NCBI RefSeq assembly: GCF_005871165.1
Contig: NZ_SWKP01000005.1
Span: 62,001-126,000 of the forward strand
DNA: 64,000 nucleotides
Origin: Maricaulis alexandrii
GTDB lineage: Bacteria > Pseudomonadota > Alphaproteobacteria > Caulobacterales > Maricaulaceae
Direction of reading: 5' to 3'
In this document: positions 1 to 9,131 of the stretch, piece by piece
How positions within the stretch are numbered: position 1 is the first letter of the stretch
How the letters are laid out: every line of letters begins with the position of its first letter
Position numbers and translations under genes: made by a program
The notes under the pieces: model-generated
Told to the model about the DNA's origin: nothing
The model's database searches: none
The model's input: only the letters and a program-made list of their open reading frames with translations

Positions 1-209
1 ACGCTGTCATTGATCGCCACGGTGAGACCTGCCGCCTCCAGCCCGGCGACGGCGCCGTCCAGCAGGCCGAAAGAGCGCACCCCCTTGTCGGTCACGATCA
101 GGATGCGATCCCGGTCCCCGATCAGGGGCGCAGCGATGCGGGCGAGTTGGGAGGCCGACCCCGTTCCGGCATGGATGTGGGGCACGGTGCGAAAGTCGAA
201 GCTCGACAT
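1..209 (-). CDS. Iron-containing alcohol dehydrogenase, N-terminal part (gene cut by window edge)
   Basis: Only the first 69 codons are present; the gene continues past the left edge. The start reads MSSFDFRTVPHIHAGTGSAS, followed by a Rossmann-like stretch (RILIVTDKGVRSFGLLD). This is the usual opening of group III iron-dependent alcohol dehydrogenases, which oxidise or reduce alcohols and aldehydes with NAD(P). The metal-binding histidines lie in the missing part, so substrate and metal cannot be judged. It is transcribed away from the STAS-like gene at 472. No clear Shine-Dalgarno sequence precedes the ATG at 209. Family assignment is good; the exact enzyme is unknown. Confidence 0.7.
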   Translation of the reverse strand, partial: MSSFDFRTVPHIHAGTGSASQLARIAAPLIGDRDRILIVTDKGVRSFGLLDGAVAGLEAAGLTVAINDS

Positions 210-471
210 GATGGGCAAGTCCCGAATTACAGTTAACGGTATGGTCACCGAAAACCATGGTCGGCCTGCAGCCGTGAATTGGCAACCGGTTTCGCCGTAA
301 AAATCTCATACGCCATTGATTCAATACATATGACGAATTTTCATAGAACAAAGGGTTTGCCGTTAACCCAAAATCCAAGCAACTGCTCATTTACAAATAC
401 TGGCGAACGCCGTTCGCGAAAACTACCGTGCCCAGAGTAAGAACAAGAAACTTGTCCATGGGTGTTTGAGT
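210..471. promoter_or_regulatory. Divergent intergenic region with a small inverted repeat
   Basis: This gap is visibly richer in A and T than its surroundings and lies between two divergently transcribed genes, so it should hold both promoters. It contains a perfect inverted repeat, GCGAAC-gcc-GTTCGC, at 403-417 and two GTTAAC stretches (231-236 and 361-366). Neither matches a site I can name with confidence. No coding gene is evident. Confidence 0.35.
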
Positions 472-858
472 ATGGCGGTACGGGTCGACCTGTCCGCCGA
501 TGGCCGGATTGTCGAAATCGTGGCCAACGGCGTTGTTACACGACGAGAAACGGGCTGGGCCGTTGAACGAGCCCGCGAAGTGGCCCGCGAAAAGGGGCTG
601 CGCTGCCTGCTGGCCGATTGCCTTCAGGTGGAACCGCAGGCTTCACCGACCCTGACCTCCGAACTGCTGGAGAATTCGGTCTTCGCCTTCGACCCACACA
701 TCCGCGTCGCCTATGTGTATTCCGGTCGCTGGACGCCGGACTATCGCGACACGGTTCTGGACAGTCTGACCGACGTCCTGCCCGGCAATGTGCGCACGTT
801 TGATACCCGCGCGACCGCCCTGGACTGGCTGGGGGATTATTGCGGAAGCGCGGCCTGA
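472..858 (+). CDS. STAS/SpoIIAA-like small protein
   Basis: A soluble protein of 128 residues with alternating strand and helix segments: a start like IVEIVANGVVTR, a central CLLADC strand, and an end like NVRTFDTRATALDWL. This pattern resembles the SpoIIAA-like (STAS/SEC14-type) small proteins common in alphaproteobacteria, whose partners are mostly unknown. No membrane segment or signal peptide is seen. An in-frame TTG at 466 could add two residues; ATG 472 is preferred, although neither has a strong ribosome site. A strong terminator follows the stop codon. A protein of similar size and fold is encoded at 45573. Confidence 0.55.
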   Translation: MAVRVDLSADGRIVEIVANGVVTRRETGWAVERAREVAREKGLRCLLADCLQVEPQASPTLTSELLENSVFAFDPHIRVAYVYSGRWTPDYRDTVLDSLTDVLPGNVRTFDTRATALDWLGDYCGSAA

Positions 859-887
859 CCCCCCCTCTCTCGGGCCGCACGCAAGAG

Positions 888-921
888 AAACCCCCGGACC
901 CTTCGGCCCGGGGGTTTTTTT
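888..921. terminator. Bidirectional rho-independent terminator
   Basis: A GC-rich hairpin with outer arms CCCCCGG and CCGGGGG is flanked by A residues on the left and a run of seven T residues on the right. It lies between the convergent STAS-like gene and mmsA. It should end the rightward transcript strongly; the leftward T run is short. Confidence 0.85.
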
Positions 922-926
922 CTGAC

Positions 927-2426
927 CTATTGCATGGTGGGGATGATGAAGGCCTGGTCCCCGATATCGCCTGTGGGCCAGCGCTGGGTCACCGTCTTGA
1001 TCTTGGTGAAGAAGCGGATCCCGTCCGTGCCGTACTGGTTGGTATCGGTGAAGGCGGACCGCTTCCAGCCGCCGAAAGAGTGATAGGCGACCGGGACCGG
1101 GATCGGCACATTGATGCCGACCATGCCGACCTGGACCTTCTTGGCGAATTCACGGGCGGCCAGACCGTTGCGCGTGAAAATCGCCACGCCATTGCCGTAC
1201 TGGTGTTCCGACGGCAGATGCGCCGCCTCGTCCAGGCTGTCGGCGCGCACCACTTGCAGGACCGGGCCAAAGATCTCTTCCTGATAAGAGGACATGGACG
1301 GTTTCACATGGTCAAACAGGCTCGGCCCGATGAAATAGCCGTTTTCATGCCCCTGAAGCTGGAAGCCGCGACCGTCGAGCAGAAGCTCGGCGCCTTCATC
1401 GACGCCGGTCTGGATCCATTTCTCGACCGTCGCCTTGTGAGCGGCCGACACGACCGGGCCGTAATGCGCGCCGGCATCGGTAGAGATGCCGACATTGAGC
1501 TTGGCGGCCTCTTCCTTCATGCGGCCGACGAATTCGTCCGCCGTATCCTTGCCGACCGGCACAGCCACAGGCAGCGCCATGCAGCGTTCGCCGGCCGAGC
1601 CATAGGCCGCCCCCAGGAAGTCGCTGACCACCTGGTCCATATCCGCATCCGGCATGATGATGCCGTGGTTCTTCGCGCCACCCATCGCCTGGAAACGCTT
1701 GCCCTGCTGGGCGCAGGTCTGGGCGATGTAGTGGGCGATATTGGAGGAGCCGACAAAGGAGACGGCCTTGATGTCGTCATTGTGCAGCAGGGCATCGACG
1801 GCGCTCTTGTCACCATGCACGACCTGGAGCACGCCCTCCGGAAGACCGGCCTCGATCATCAGCTCGGCCAGGCGGACCGGGACGGACGGGTCTTTCTCCG
1901 ACGGCTTCAGGATCATGGCATTGCCGGTGGCCAGCGCCATGCCCATGAACCACATCGGGATCATGGCCGGGAAGTTGAACGGCGAAATGCCCGCGACCAC
2001 GCCCAGCGGCTGGCGCATGGAATAGACATCAATGCCCGGGCCGGCGCTCTCGGTGTATTCGCCCTTCATCAGGTGCGGCACACCGCAGGCGAATTCGATC
2101 ACTTCCAGACCGCGGATCAGATCGCCCTTGGCGTCGGCGATGACCTTGCCATGCTCGGAGGAGAGGAGATGGGCAAGCTCGTCCATCTCGGCCTCGACAA
2201 GGTTCTTGTAGGTCATCAGGATCCGGGCCCGGCGTTGCGGGTTCATCGCAGCCCATTCGGCCTGGGCCGTCTTGGCCGTCTCGACGGCACGCGCCACCTC
2301 ATCATCGGTCGCGAACTGGACGCGGGCCTGAACCTCACCCGTATTCGGGTTGAAGACGTCGCCAAAACGGCCGGACGTGCCCGGCTGGGCCTTGCCGTCG
2401 ATGAAATGATGGATGTCACGCGTCAT
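927..2426 (-). CDS. mmsA: Methylmalonate-semialdehyde dehydrogenase (CoA-acylating)
   Basis: This enzyme converts methylmalonate semialdehyde, NAD+ and CoA to propionyl-CoA and CO2, in valine and in some cases inositol breakdown. The protein has 499 residues, the normal MmsA length. It shows the aldehyde dehydrogenase fold with the family-specific ISPFNFPAMIPMW segment (147-159), MGGAKNH (248-254) and the nucleophile Cys282 in GSAGERCM. As is typical for MmsA, no general-base Glu is seen at the usual aldehyde dehydrogenase site: MGGAKNH occupies it. A GGGAG ribosome site precedes the ATG. An ArsR-family gene lies 175 bases upstream on the same strand; whether it regulates mmsA is unknown. Confidence 0.93.
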   Translation of the reverse strand: MTRDIHHFIDGKAQPGTSGRFGDVFNPNTGEVQARVQFATDDEVARAVETAKTAQAEWAAMNPQRRARILMTYKNLVEAEMDELAHLLSSEHGKVIADAKGDLIRGLEVIEFACGVPHLMKGEYTESAGPGIDVYSMRQPLGVVAGISPFNFPAMIPMWFMGMALATGNAMILKPSEKDPSVPVRLAELMIEAGLPEGVLQVVHGDKSAVDALLHNDDIKAVSFVGSSNIAHYIAQTCAQQGKRFQAMGGAKNHGIIMPDADMDQVVSDFLGAAYGSAGERCMALPVAVPVGKDTADEFVGRMKEEAAKLNVGISTDAGAHYGPVVSAAHKATVEKWIQTGVDEGAELLLDGRGFQLQGHENGYFIGPSLFDHVKPSMSSYQEEIFGPVLQVVRADSLDEAAHLPSEHQYGNGVAIFTRNGLAAREFAKKVQVGMVGINVPIPVPVAYHSFGGWKRSAFTDTNQYGTDGIRFFTKIKTVTQRWPTGDIGDQAFIIPTMQ

Positions 2427-2601
2427 GTCTTGTCACTCCCGGTGGAAATCTTGGAACGGTCTTGCGCCGAATGCCTCGCGGCTGACTTAGTATGTGCAAG
2501 GCGGCGTGTCGAGGCGCGACGACCGGCACGCGCTGACAGTGTGAAGATTCCGGCTGGAAATTCACGGTCAGGCGATGACGTGCCAAGGAAAATCCGGGCG
2601 G

Positions 2602-2952
2602 CTAGGAGGCCCGCATCAGGGCGTCGGCCTGGGCCTCGGCCTCTTCGTCCGTACCGACCAGTTCCGGGCGCAGATGGCAGCAGTCTTCCAGGAGGAAGCG
2701 GGCCAGACGGCGCGTGCCCTCGGCATTCAGCGAATAGAGCATGAAGCGGGAGCGGCGTTCCGCCTTGATCAGGCCGGCGCGTTCCAGCGTTTGCAGATGA
2801 CCGGTCATGGTCGAGGGCGGGATGTCAAAGCCCTGGGCCAGCTCACCCGCAGAGGCCCGTTCCGGAGCCTGGTCGCACAGGGTGCGGAACAGGGCCAGAC
2901 GAACGGGGTGCGACAGGGCGGCAAAACCGGAAACAGCGTCACGAGCAGTCAT
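2602..2952 (-). CDS. ArsR/SmtB-family transcriptional repressor
   Basis: A winged-helix regulator of 116 residues. It opens with the typical ALSHPVRLALFRTL helix, has a recognition region PPSTMTGHLQTLERAGLI (about 45-62) and a wing RRSRFMLYSLN. The C-terminal part carries DCCHLRPEL, a motif common in ArsR proteins found near arsenate reductases. The paired cysteines there could bind arsenite or another thiophilic ligand, but this is inference. It lies upstream of mmsA on the same strand; the only arsC in the window is 60 kb away. The target is therefore unknown. Confidence 0.82.
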   Translation of the reverse strand: MTARDAVSGFAALSHPVRLALFRTLCDQAPERASAGELAQGFDIPPSTMTGHLQTLERAGLIKAERRSRFMLYSLNAEGTRRLARFLLEDCCHLRPELVGTDEEAEAQADALMRAS

Positions 2953-3044
2953 GCAAACGGCCTAAACCGCCTGCGTGACCAATGATTACCGTTTCGGTGA
3001 AAGTTTTGCGACAAGCCGCCTTGCCAGGCAGGCCTCGTGCCGCC

Positions 3045-3710
3045 CTAGCCGGAGGTCCGCAAACGATCCTGCGGCTTGGCCGGGAAGAAGCGGTTCATCA
3101 GGCCGGCAAACGGCCCGCGGCGAACCCCGCGCGGACGGCGGCCCGGGCGACTGGCCTGGGTCAACGTGTCCAGGGTCCGGTCTTTCTGGACCGGCTGGAC
3201 CTTCCGGAAAACGGCTGCATCCCCGCAGGCGCGCTCCTGCAGCGTCCAGGCATTGTCCATCATCAGCGCATCGGCCAGGCGGGCCGAGGAACCATGGTCC
3301 GCGCCCACCAGGACCAGAAGCGCATTTTCGCGCATGGCGGCAGCAACATGGCGCCAGTTCCCGGCCATGACCGGGAAGCCGACCTCTGGACCGATAATCA
3401 CCAGATCAATCGGCTGGGCGGTGTCATCCTTGCGCAGGGCCGGACCGCCACGCAGGGCATCGGTCGGGATGTGACGGCGGTCACAATCGGCCTGCAGGGC
3501 CTCGATGGCGGCGATCGGCGCGATGATCTCGTGACGTGCCCCACGCTTCAGGCAGACCGACCCGAGATCACTACCGCCGATCTGGACGGTGCGCATGCCG
3601 GGCTGAACCACAAGGGCGATATAGTCGGCCGTGAACTCGTCCTGACGACGCGTGCGGCGCTGAGCGATTTTGCGGATGCGGCCGGCAGTCTGGTTCGTGG
3701 TGGCGGTCAT
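3045..3710 (-). CDS. Hypothetical protein with a methyltransferase-like Rossmann core
   Basis: A soluble protein of 221 residues. The start is very basic (AGRIRKIAQRRTRRQDEF), the middle has strand-turn patterns similar to class I methyltransferases (MRTVQIGGSDLGSV, IDLVIIGPEVGF, NALLVLVGADHG), and the tail is rich in Arg and Pro. No clear GxGxG SAM-binding glycine motif is visible, so an active methyltransferase is uncertain. A reading extension to 3773 exists, but ATG 3710 with GGGAC upstream is more plausible. It is divergent from the acyltransferase gene. I do not recognise a named family. Confidence 0.5.
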   Translation of the reverse strand: MTATTNQTAGRIRKIAQRRTRRQDEFTADYIALVVQPGMRTVQIGGSDLGSVCLKRGARHEIIAPIAAIEALQADCDRRHIPTDALRGGPALRKDDTAQPIDLVIIGPEVGFPVMAGNWRHVAAAMRENALLVLVGADHGSSARLADALMMDNAWTLQERACGDAAVFRKVQPVQKDRTLDTLTQASRPGRRPRGVRRGPFAGLMNRFFPAKPQDRLRTSG

Positions 3711-3856
3711 GGCGTGTCCCGATCGTGAACAAGGGGTTAATCCTTGTCCGACACATCGCAATCGCCGGGCCAATTCATAAAGGAACCGGTAACCATAAGC
3801 CGCTGCACGGCGTTTTCAGATTGCGCGAAACCCGGATTCCGCGTTTCCCTGACAGC

Positions 3857-4702
3857 ATGACGACCCAACCGGATCCGGTGCCCGCAGTCCCGGCCCATAT
3901 CGTTGACACGCTGATCGAGGAACGCGCTCCGAAACTGATCGGCACGCCGCTCTGGCCGCTGGTCCGCGCCATCGGCTATCCCATGCTGGGCTATCGCCGG
4001 GCGGTGGCCATGGCGGATGCGATCGCGGATCTCAGTGGCACAGAGTGCCTAGACTGGGCGTCGGACTATCTCGACCTCACCAAGAAGGTGACCGGCCTGG
4101 ACCATATTCCCGAAACCGGTCCCTGTGTCGTGGTGGCCAATCATCCCGGCGGGATTGCGGACGGAATCGCGGTCTGGGACGCACTCAAGGCCCGCCGTCC
4201 CGACATGCTCTATTTTGCCAATGCCGACGCGCTGCGGGTCTGTCCGGGTCTGGAGGAGCGCGTCATCCCGGTGGAATGGCGCGACCATCAGCGCTCGCGC
4301 AATCACAGCCGCGACCTGCTGCGCCGGGCCATGACCGCCTTCAAGGAGGAACGCTGCCTGGTGATCTTTCCGTCCGGGCGCATGTCGGAATGGAGCTGGT
4401 CGGACTGGCAATTGCGGGAGAAACCCTGGCATCCGACCGCGATCAGCCTGGCTCGCAAGGCCGGCGCACCGATCATCCCGCTGGCCGTGCGCCAGCGCAT
4501 GCCCTTCCTCTACTACGCCCTCGCCCAGGTGAATGAGGAACTCAAAGACATGACGATCTTCCACGGACTGATGGGCAAAGCCGGCGCGCAGTATTCGCTG
4601 GAATTCGGTCGCGCGCTTACCGTGAACAAGGATGATGGCAGCGACGCGCAGGTGACCGAAATGTTCCGCAAGATGTGCGAGACCCAGGCCTGGGGCAATT
4701 AG
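3857..4702 (+). CDS. PlsC-like lysophospholipid acyltransferase
   Basis: This is probably a membrane-associated acyltransferase that moves a fatty acyl group onto a lysolipid in phospholipid or ornithine-lipid synthesis. The protein has 281 residues from ATG 3857. The catalytic block reads VVANHPGGIADGIAV (about 92-106), with five residues rather than the usual four between His and Asp. The substrate-binding block is VIFPSGRMSEW (about 171-181), and APIIPLAVRQRMP follows. The longer frame back to 3725 lacks family-like sequence and is not used. Its stop overlaps by four bases the stop of the convergent gene at 4699. Confidence 0.75.
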   Translation: MTTQPDPVPAVPAHIVDTLIEERAPKLIGTPLWPLVRAIGYPMLGYRRAVAMADAIADLSGTECLDWASDYLDLTKKVTGLDHIPETGPCVVVANHPGGIADGIAVWDALKARRPDMLYFANADALRVCPGLEERVIPVEWRDHQRSRNHSRDLLRRAMTAFKEERCLVIFPSGRMSEWSWSDWQLREKPWHPTAISLARKAGAPIIPLAVRQRMPFLYYALAQVNEELKDMTIFHGLMGKAGAQYSLEFGRALTVNKDDGSDAQVTEMFRKMCETQAWGN

Positions 4703-5037
4703 CTGTTTCGTGGCCCATCGGACCGCACCCGTTCAGGCGGGTTCGGGCCAACCTCGCGGACATAAAAACCACCGTCCAGCTGATATTGGCCGGTGATGGC
4801 CGGAAGACGGGGCGACGGACCCTGATGGCGGACCTCCGCGTGGATTTGATAACTGTCTGACGGCCTGCAATGGGGTTCACCGACATGTTCGTCTTCGACA
4901 GCGCCACCACTCAACCCGGCCCACTCAACATTCTCGGGCTGCGGCGTGTAAGGCTCCATCCGGCCGCCGAATCCACCCTGCAACCCGGTGCCCGGCGCAG
5001 ACAGGGTGAGTGTGATGATGGCGATCTGAGACAGCAT
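4699..5037 (-). CDS. Small secreted hypothetical protein
   Basis: A protein of 112 residues that begins MLSQIAIITLTLSAPGTGLQ, a short weak signal peptide. The rest is rich in Gly, Pro and Glu, with no recognisable domain. A strong ribosome site (TAGGAGGGG four bases before ATG 5037) supports translation. The gene ends tail to tail with the acyltransferase gene, overlapping by four bases. It sits just downstream of the sdh terminator in the same direction but should be a separate unit. No function can be given. Confidence 0.5.
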   Translation of the reverse strand: MLSQIAIITLTLSAPGTGLQGGFGGRMEPYTPQPENVEWAGLSGGAVEDEHVGEPHCRPSDSYQIHAEVRHQGPSPRLPAITGQYQLDGGFYVREVGPNPPERVRSDGPRNS

Positions 5038-5121
5038 TTTCCCCTCCTATAGCCCAGGCGGGCATTAAGCAGGGTGTGGAATAATCTGCGCCTTGCGGCG
5101 GCATTACCAATTGGTAAGCGC

Positions 5122-5154
5122 AAAAAAGCCCCGCCGGAGGCCGGCAGGGCTTTG
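5122..5154 (-). terminator. Rho-independent terminator of the sdh operon
   Basis: Read on the minus strand, a hairpin with arms AAAGCCCT..GCCGG and CCGGC..GGGCTTT and a short CCT loop is followed by six T residues. It starts about 25 bases after the sdhB stop, so it should end the succinate dehydrogenase transcript. Confidence 0.85.
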
Positions 5155-5178
5155 AAAGTTTGCAAGTTCGCGCAGCGG

Positions 5179-5958
5179 CTAGCCGTCGCGCTCAGCCATC
5201 ATTTGCTTGATCTCGCCAATGGCCTCGGCCGGGTTCAGACCCTTCGGGCAGACCTGGGCGCAATTCATGATGGTGTGGCAGCGATAGAGTTTGAACGGGT
5301 CATTGAGATCGTCCAGACGTTCGCCCTTGGCCTCGTCGCGGCTGTCGGCCAGCCAGCGATAGGCCTGCAACAGTGCCGCCGGGCCCATGTATTTGTCGCC
5401 ATTCCACCAATAGGACGGGCAGGCCGTGGAGCAGGAGGCGCACATGATGCACTCATAGAGGCCATCGAGCTTCTCGCGGTCTTCCGGGCTCTGCTTCCAC
5501 TCCTTCTCCGGCGCCGGCGTATCGGTCTTCAGATACGGTTTCACAGCAGCGTGCTGGGCGTAGAATTGGGTCAGGTCGGGGATCAGGTCCTTGACCACCG
5601 GCTGGTGCGGCAGCGGGGAAATCGTGATCGTGCCCTTGTACTCGTCAATGCCGGAGGTGCAGGCAATCGTGTTCCGGCCGCCGATATTCATCGAGCAGGA
5701 TCCGCACACGCCTTCGCGGCAGGAGCGACGAAAGGCCAGCGAGGCGTCGACATTGTTCTTGATCCACAAAAGGGCATCGAGAACCATCGGGCCGCAATCA
5801 TCCAGATCCACCTTGTAGGTGTCCCAGGTCGGGCCCTCGCCGCTTTCCGGGCTGTAGCGGTAAATCCGGAAGGTGCGGGTATTCTTGGCCCCATCGGGCG
5901 CCGCGTGGGTCTTGCCCTTCTTGGGCTGGGAACCGCGGGGAAGTGTCAGCTGAACCAT
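5179..5958 (-). CDS. sdhB: Succinate dehydrogenase iron-sulfur subunit
   Basis: The electron-transfer subunit of respiratory complex II, carrying electrons from the FAD of SdhA to quinone. The protein has 259 residues. Ligands for all three clusters are visible: Cys80, 85, 88 and 100 for [2Fe-2S]; Cys170, 173 and 176 with Cys237 for [4Fe-4S]; Cys180, 227 and 233 for [3Fe-4S]. It is the last gene of the operon, 14 bases after the DUF3052 gene, and is followed by a strong terminator. The N-terminus has a short basic extension ([12 protein letters not shown]) before the ferredoxin fold, as in many alphaproteobacteria. Confidence 0.97.
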   Translation of the reverse strand: MVQLTLPRGSQPKKGKTHAAPDGAKNTRTFRIYRYSPESGEGPTWDTYKVDLDDCGPMVLDALLWIKNNVDASLAFRRSCREGVCGSCSMNIGGRNTIACTSGIDEYKGTITISPLPHQPVVKDLIPDLTQFYAQHAAVKPYLKTDTPAPEKEWKQSPEDREKLDGLYECIMCASCSTACPSYWWNGDKYMGPAALLQAYRWLADSRDEAKGERLDDLNDPFKLYRCHTIMNCAQVCPKGLNPAEAIGEIKQMMAERDG

Positions 5959-5972
5959 AAAAGGGTCCTCAC

Positions 5973-6398
5973 TCAGTTCACGGCGCGCTTGTCGCGCGGG
6001 ATCATCAATTTCAGTCCGGACCAGACCTCATCCACGGCGCAGACCTTCACATCGACCAGGTCGATGGGCAGGGCGACATCGCGGATCACGTCCTCGGTCA
6101 TGTCGGTTTCCACCTTGGAGGCCTTCTTGGGCCAGGAGACCCAAATCATGCCGGCCGGCTGGATAGCCGAGCGCAGGCGGGGCAGGTCTGTTTCGAAGTC
6201 CGACCGGAGCTTGGTGAAATAATGCACATAGTCGAGCCCGTCGCCCGGCTCGGCCGAGGATTTCTGCTCGGCAAACAGGGCCGCAGAGCGCAGATCATCA
6301 TGCTCGGCCGGAAGACCGAGAAACGCCACCTTCAGCCCGTCCTTGAGACCGAGCTTCTTGGGCAGGGGCGTCCCCGAATATCCGGCCGTGGCCGCCAT
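5973..6398 (-). CDS. DUF3052-family protein inside the sdh operon
   Basis: A protein of 141 residues with the DUF3052 hallmarks: an [13 protein letters not shown] start, a nucleotide-fold-like [28 protein letters not shown], and [20 protein letters not shown]. Its biochemical function is not known. It begins two bases after the sdhA stop and ends 14 bases before sdhB, so it is co-transcribed and probably translationally coupled with complex II. Its position inside sdhCDAB suggests a role linked to the complex, such as assembly or regulation, but this is only inference. No membrane segment is seen. Confidence 0.8.
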   Translation of the reverse strand: MAATAGYSGTPLPKKLGLKDGLKVAFLGLPAEHDDLRSAALFAEQKSSAEPGDGLDYVHYFTKLRSDFETDLPRLRSAIQPAGMIWVSWPKKASKVETDMTEDVIRDVALPIDLVDVKVCAVDEVWSGLKLMIPRDKRAVN

Positions 6399-6400
6399 GA

Positions 6401-8188
6401 TCAGTACACCCGCGCCTTCGGCTCGATATACGCGATGTCGTTGGACATCGTGTAGGTGTGCACCGGACGGTAGTCGATCTTCACATTGCCGGCCTCATCG
6501 CACCAGGCGAGCGTGTGTTTCATCCACGTCTCGTCATTGCGGTCCGGGAAGTCCTCGCGGGCATGGGCACCGCGGCTTTCTTCGCGGTTGGCCGCGCCAT
6601 TCACGGTCACGGCGGCCTGGGCGAGGAGATTGTCCAGCTCCAGGGTTTCCATGAGGTCGGTGTTCCAGACCATGGTGCGGTCGGTCACGCCAATGTCCGG
6701 CATGCCGGAATAGACATTCTTGATCGCCTCGACGCCTTCCTTGAGGACGTCGCCAGTGCGGAAGACGGCGCAATTGTTCTGCATCGACTTCTGCATTTCC
6801 AGGCGGATCTTGGCCGTCGGCGTGCCACCCTTGGCATTGCGGTACTTGTCCAGGCGGTCCAGCGAGACCTGGCCGTCTTTCTCGGTCAGTTCCTTCTGGC
6901 TGGCACCGGCTTTCACCGTCTCGCCGACACGCAGGCCGGCGGCGCGGCCGAACACGACCAGGTCGATCAGCGAATTGGAGCCGAGACGGTTGGCGCCATG
7001 GACCGAGACGCAGGCCGCTTCGCCCACAGCCATCAGGCCCGGCACGACTGCATCGGGATCATCGCCCACCTTGGTGAGGACTTCGCCGTGATAATTGGTC
7101 GGGATGCCACCCATATTGTAGTGGACCGTCGGCAGAACCGGGATCGGTTCCTTGGTGACGTCGACACCGGCAAACACGCGCGCACTCTCGGAAATGCCGG
7201 GCAGGCGTTCCGCCAGGATATCCGGGTCGAGGTGATCCAGGTGAAGGTGGATATGGTCGCCATTGGCACCGACACCGCGGCCTTCGCGGATTTCCATCGT
7301 CATCGAACGCGACACGACGTCACGGGAGGCCAGATCCTTCGCGGAAGGCGCATAGCGTTCCATGAAACGCTCGCCTTCGGAGTTCGTCAGATAACCGCCT
7401 TCACCGCGAGCACCCTCAGTGATGAGGCAGCCGGCGCCATAGATGCCGGTCGGGTGGAATTGCACGAATTCCATGTCCTGCAGCGGCAGGCCGGCCCGCA
7501 GCACCATGGCATTGCCATCACCGGTACAGGTGTGAGCGGAGGTGGCGGAGAAGTAGGCGCGGCCATAACCGCCCGTCGCCAGGATCACGGTCTGGGCGCG
7601 GAAACGGTGCAGCGTGCCGTCATCCAGCTTCCAGGCGGTGATGCCACGGCAGGCTCCGTCATCATCCATGATCAGGTCGAGCGCGAAATACTCGATGAAG
7701 AATTCGGTCTCATTGCGAACCGACTGGCCGTACAGCGTGTGCAGGATGGCGTGACCGGTCCGGTCGGCGGCAGCACAGGTGCGCTGCACCGGGCCTTCGC
7801 CATAATTCCGGGTCATGCCGCCAAAGGCGCGCTGATAGATCTTGCCATCCTCGGTGCGCGAGAAGGGCACACCCCAGTGTTCCAGCTCGTAAACGGCTTC
7901 CGGCGCATTGCGGCACAGGTATTCGATACTGTCCTGGTCGCCCAGCCAGTCCGACCCCTTGACGGTGTCATACATGTGCCAGCGCCAGTCATCCTGACCC
8001 ATATTGCCCAGCGAGGCAGAGATACCGCCCTGGGCGGCCACCGTGTGCGAGCGGGTCGGGAAGACCTTGGTGATGCAGGCGGTCTTCAGACCGGCTTGCG
8101 AGGCGCCCAGAGCCGCGCGGAGGCCCGAGCCGCCCGCGCCGACGACGACCACGTCATAGGTGTGATCGATCCAGTTGTATTCGGCCAT
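6401..8188 (-). CDS. sdhA: Succinate dehydrogenase flavoprotein subunit
   Basis: Oxidises succinate to fumarate in the TCA cycle and passes electrons to SdhB. The protein has 595 residues, normal for the family. It shows the FAD-binding [14 protein letters not shown] (14-27), the flavin-linking His48 in [25 protein letters not shown], the active-site region around HYNMGG, and [19 protein letters not shown]. It follows sdhD by 15 bases and is followed directly by the DUF3052 gene. Confidence 0.97.
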   Translation of the reverse strand: MAEYNWIDHTYDVVVVGAGGSGLRAALGASQAGLKTACITKVFPTRSHTVAAQGGISASLGNMGQDDWRWHMYDTVKGSDWLGDQDSIEYLCRNAPEAVYELEHWGVPFSRTEDGKIYQRAFGGMTRNYGEGPVQRTCAAADRTGHAILHTLYGQSVRNETEFFIEYFALDLIMDDDGACRGITAWKLDDGTLHRFRAQTVILATGGYGRAYFSATSAHTCTGDGNAMVLRAGLPLQDMEFVQFHPTGIYGAGCLITEGARGEGGYLTNSEGERFMERYAPSAKDLASRDVVSRSMTMEIREGRGVGANGDHIHLHLDHLDPDILAERLPGISESARVFAGVDVTKEPIPVLPTVHYNMGGIPTNYHGEVLTKVGDDPDAVVPGLMAVGEAACVSVHGANRLGSNSLIDLVVFGRAAGLRVGETVKAGASQKELTEKDGQVSLDRLDKYRNAKGGTPTAKIRLEMQKSMQNNCAVFRTGDVLKEGVEAIKNVYSGMPDIGVTDRTMVWNTDLMETLELDNLLAQAAVTVNGAANREESRGAHAREDFPDRNDETWMKHTLAWCDEAGNVKIDYRPVHTYTMSNDIAYIEPKARVY

Positions 8189-8203
8189 CGTGTTTCGTGT
8201 CCG

Positions 8204-8581
8204 TTACAGAGCGAGTTTGAGAAGGGCGAAGGCCGTCACCAGCCAGAGCCCGATCGTGAGGAAGCTGTTCGCCAGAACCAGAACGGTCTTGGTGAAGGGC
8301 TTGTGGATATAGTCCTCGATCACTTCGAGCATACCCGACCGCATGTGGGCGAGGCCCGCGGTCAGGGTGAGCAGGGTGATGATCGCGCCCATGGGGGAGG
8401 CGAAGAAGGCGCGGGCGGCGGCCGGGTCCGGTGCGCCGGACATGGCGAGCATGTAGACGAAGACCGGCGCCAGGAAGAAAAGCGCGATTGCCGTGACGCG
8501 GTGGGCCATCCAGTGCTTGGAGGCGTGGCCGGAGGCGCCGAGACCGCGGACCTTGGCCGCAGGTGTACGATAATCCGTCAT
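8204..8581 (-). CDS. sdhD: Succinate dehydrogenase membrane anchor subunit
   Basis: A membrane anchor of complex II that helps hold the heme and form the quinone site. The protein has 125 residues with three membrane helices (about 26-48, 62-82 and 98-122). It has the signature LAHMRSGMLEVIEDYIH with the likely heme ligand His79 and the conserved Asp90-Tyr91 pair near the quinone site. ATG 8581 is chosen because upstream codons lack family-like sequence and because it starts two bases after the sdhC stop. Confidence 0.92.
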   Translation of the reverse strand: MTDYRTPAAKVRGLGASGHASKHWMAHRVTAIALFFLAPVFVYMLAMSGAPDPAAARAFFASPMGAIITLLTLTAGLAHMRSGMLEVIEDYIHKPFTKTVLVLANSFLTIGLWLVTAFALLKLAL

Positions 8582-8583
8582 CT

Positions 8584-8976
8584 TCAGGCTCCCAGGTTCA
8601 GCCAGAGCAGGGCCGTCGGAATGACCGCCCCGATCATGATCAGGATGGAGCGCAGGTTCGAGCCTTTCGGGTCGTATCCCTTGCCGAAATCCCAGACCAG
8701 GTGACGCAGACCGTTCAGCCAGTGATAGCTGATCGCATAGGTCAGGCCGATGAGCGCGAAACGCGTCACCCAAGCCATCGGACCCTCGAACAGGAAGGCC
8801 ACCGATCCCTCGGCCCCGAAGGCCAGGAGGATCACCCAGATGGCAATCGCGACGGCGCCGAAATAATTGGCGATGCCGGTTGCGCGGTGAAGAATGGAGG
8901 ACGCCATGGTCGCGTGCCAGCGCCAGACCTGAAGGTGTGGCGACATCGGACGCGGATCAGACCAGTCGGAAGCCAT
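8584..8976 (-). CDS. sdhC: Succinate dehydrogenase cytochrome b556 subunit
   Basis: The first gene of the operon. The protein has 130 residues with three membrane helices. It has PRPMSPHLQVWRW, the quinone-site motif SILHRATG with Ser27 and Arg31, and YHWLNGLRHLVWD with His85 as the likely heme b ligand. These positions match the well-studied enterobacterial SdhC. The true start is ATG 8976, with GGAAAGG upstream; the longer open frame reaches into the leader region. A 315-base leader with two palindromes lies upstream. Confidence 0.93.
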   Translation of the reverse strand: MASDWSDPRPMSPHLQVWRWHATMASSILHRATGIANYFGAVAIAIWVILLAFGAEGSVAFLFEGPMAWVTRFALIGLTYAISYHWLNGLRHLVWDFGKGYDPKGSNLRSILIMIGAVIPTALLWLNLGA

Positions 8977-9131
8977 GTGGCAGCCTTTCCGTAGTGATGC
9001 GGCAATGTGTATCCGGATGGACCGCGCACGGACTGCGCCGACGCGGCATGACAATGTTGCTGGGCACAATAGGCCGCAAAGTGTCAGGGTCAACGCGGAC
9101 GAAGTGCACCGCTGACAACTTCCAGACATTT

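Noticed and set aside
5074-6222. Plus-strand frame of 382 codons opposite sdhB and the DUF3052 gene
   Set aside because: The minus strand holds clear cluster-binding cysteines and the DUF3052 signature; the plus frame is a compositional shadow.
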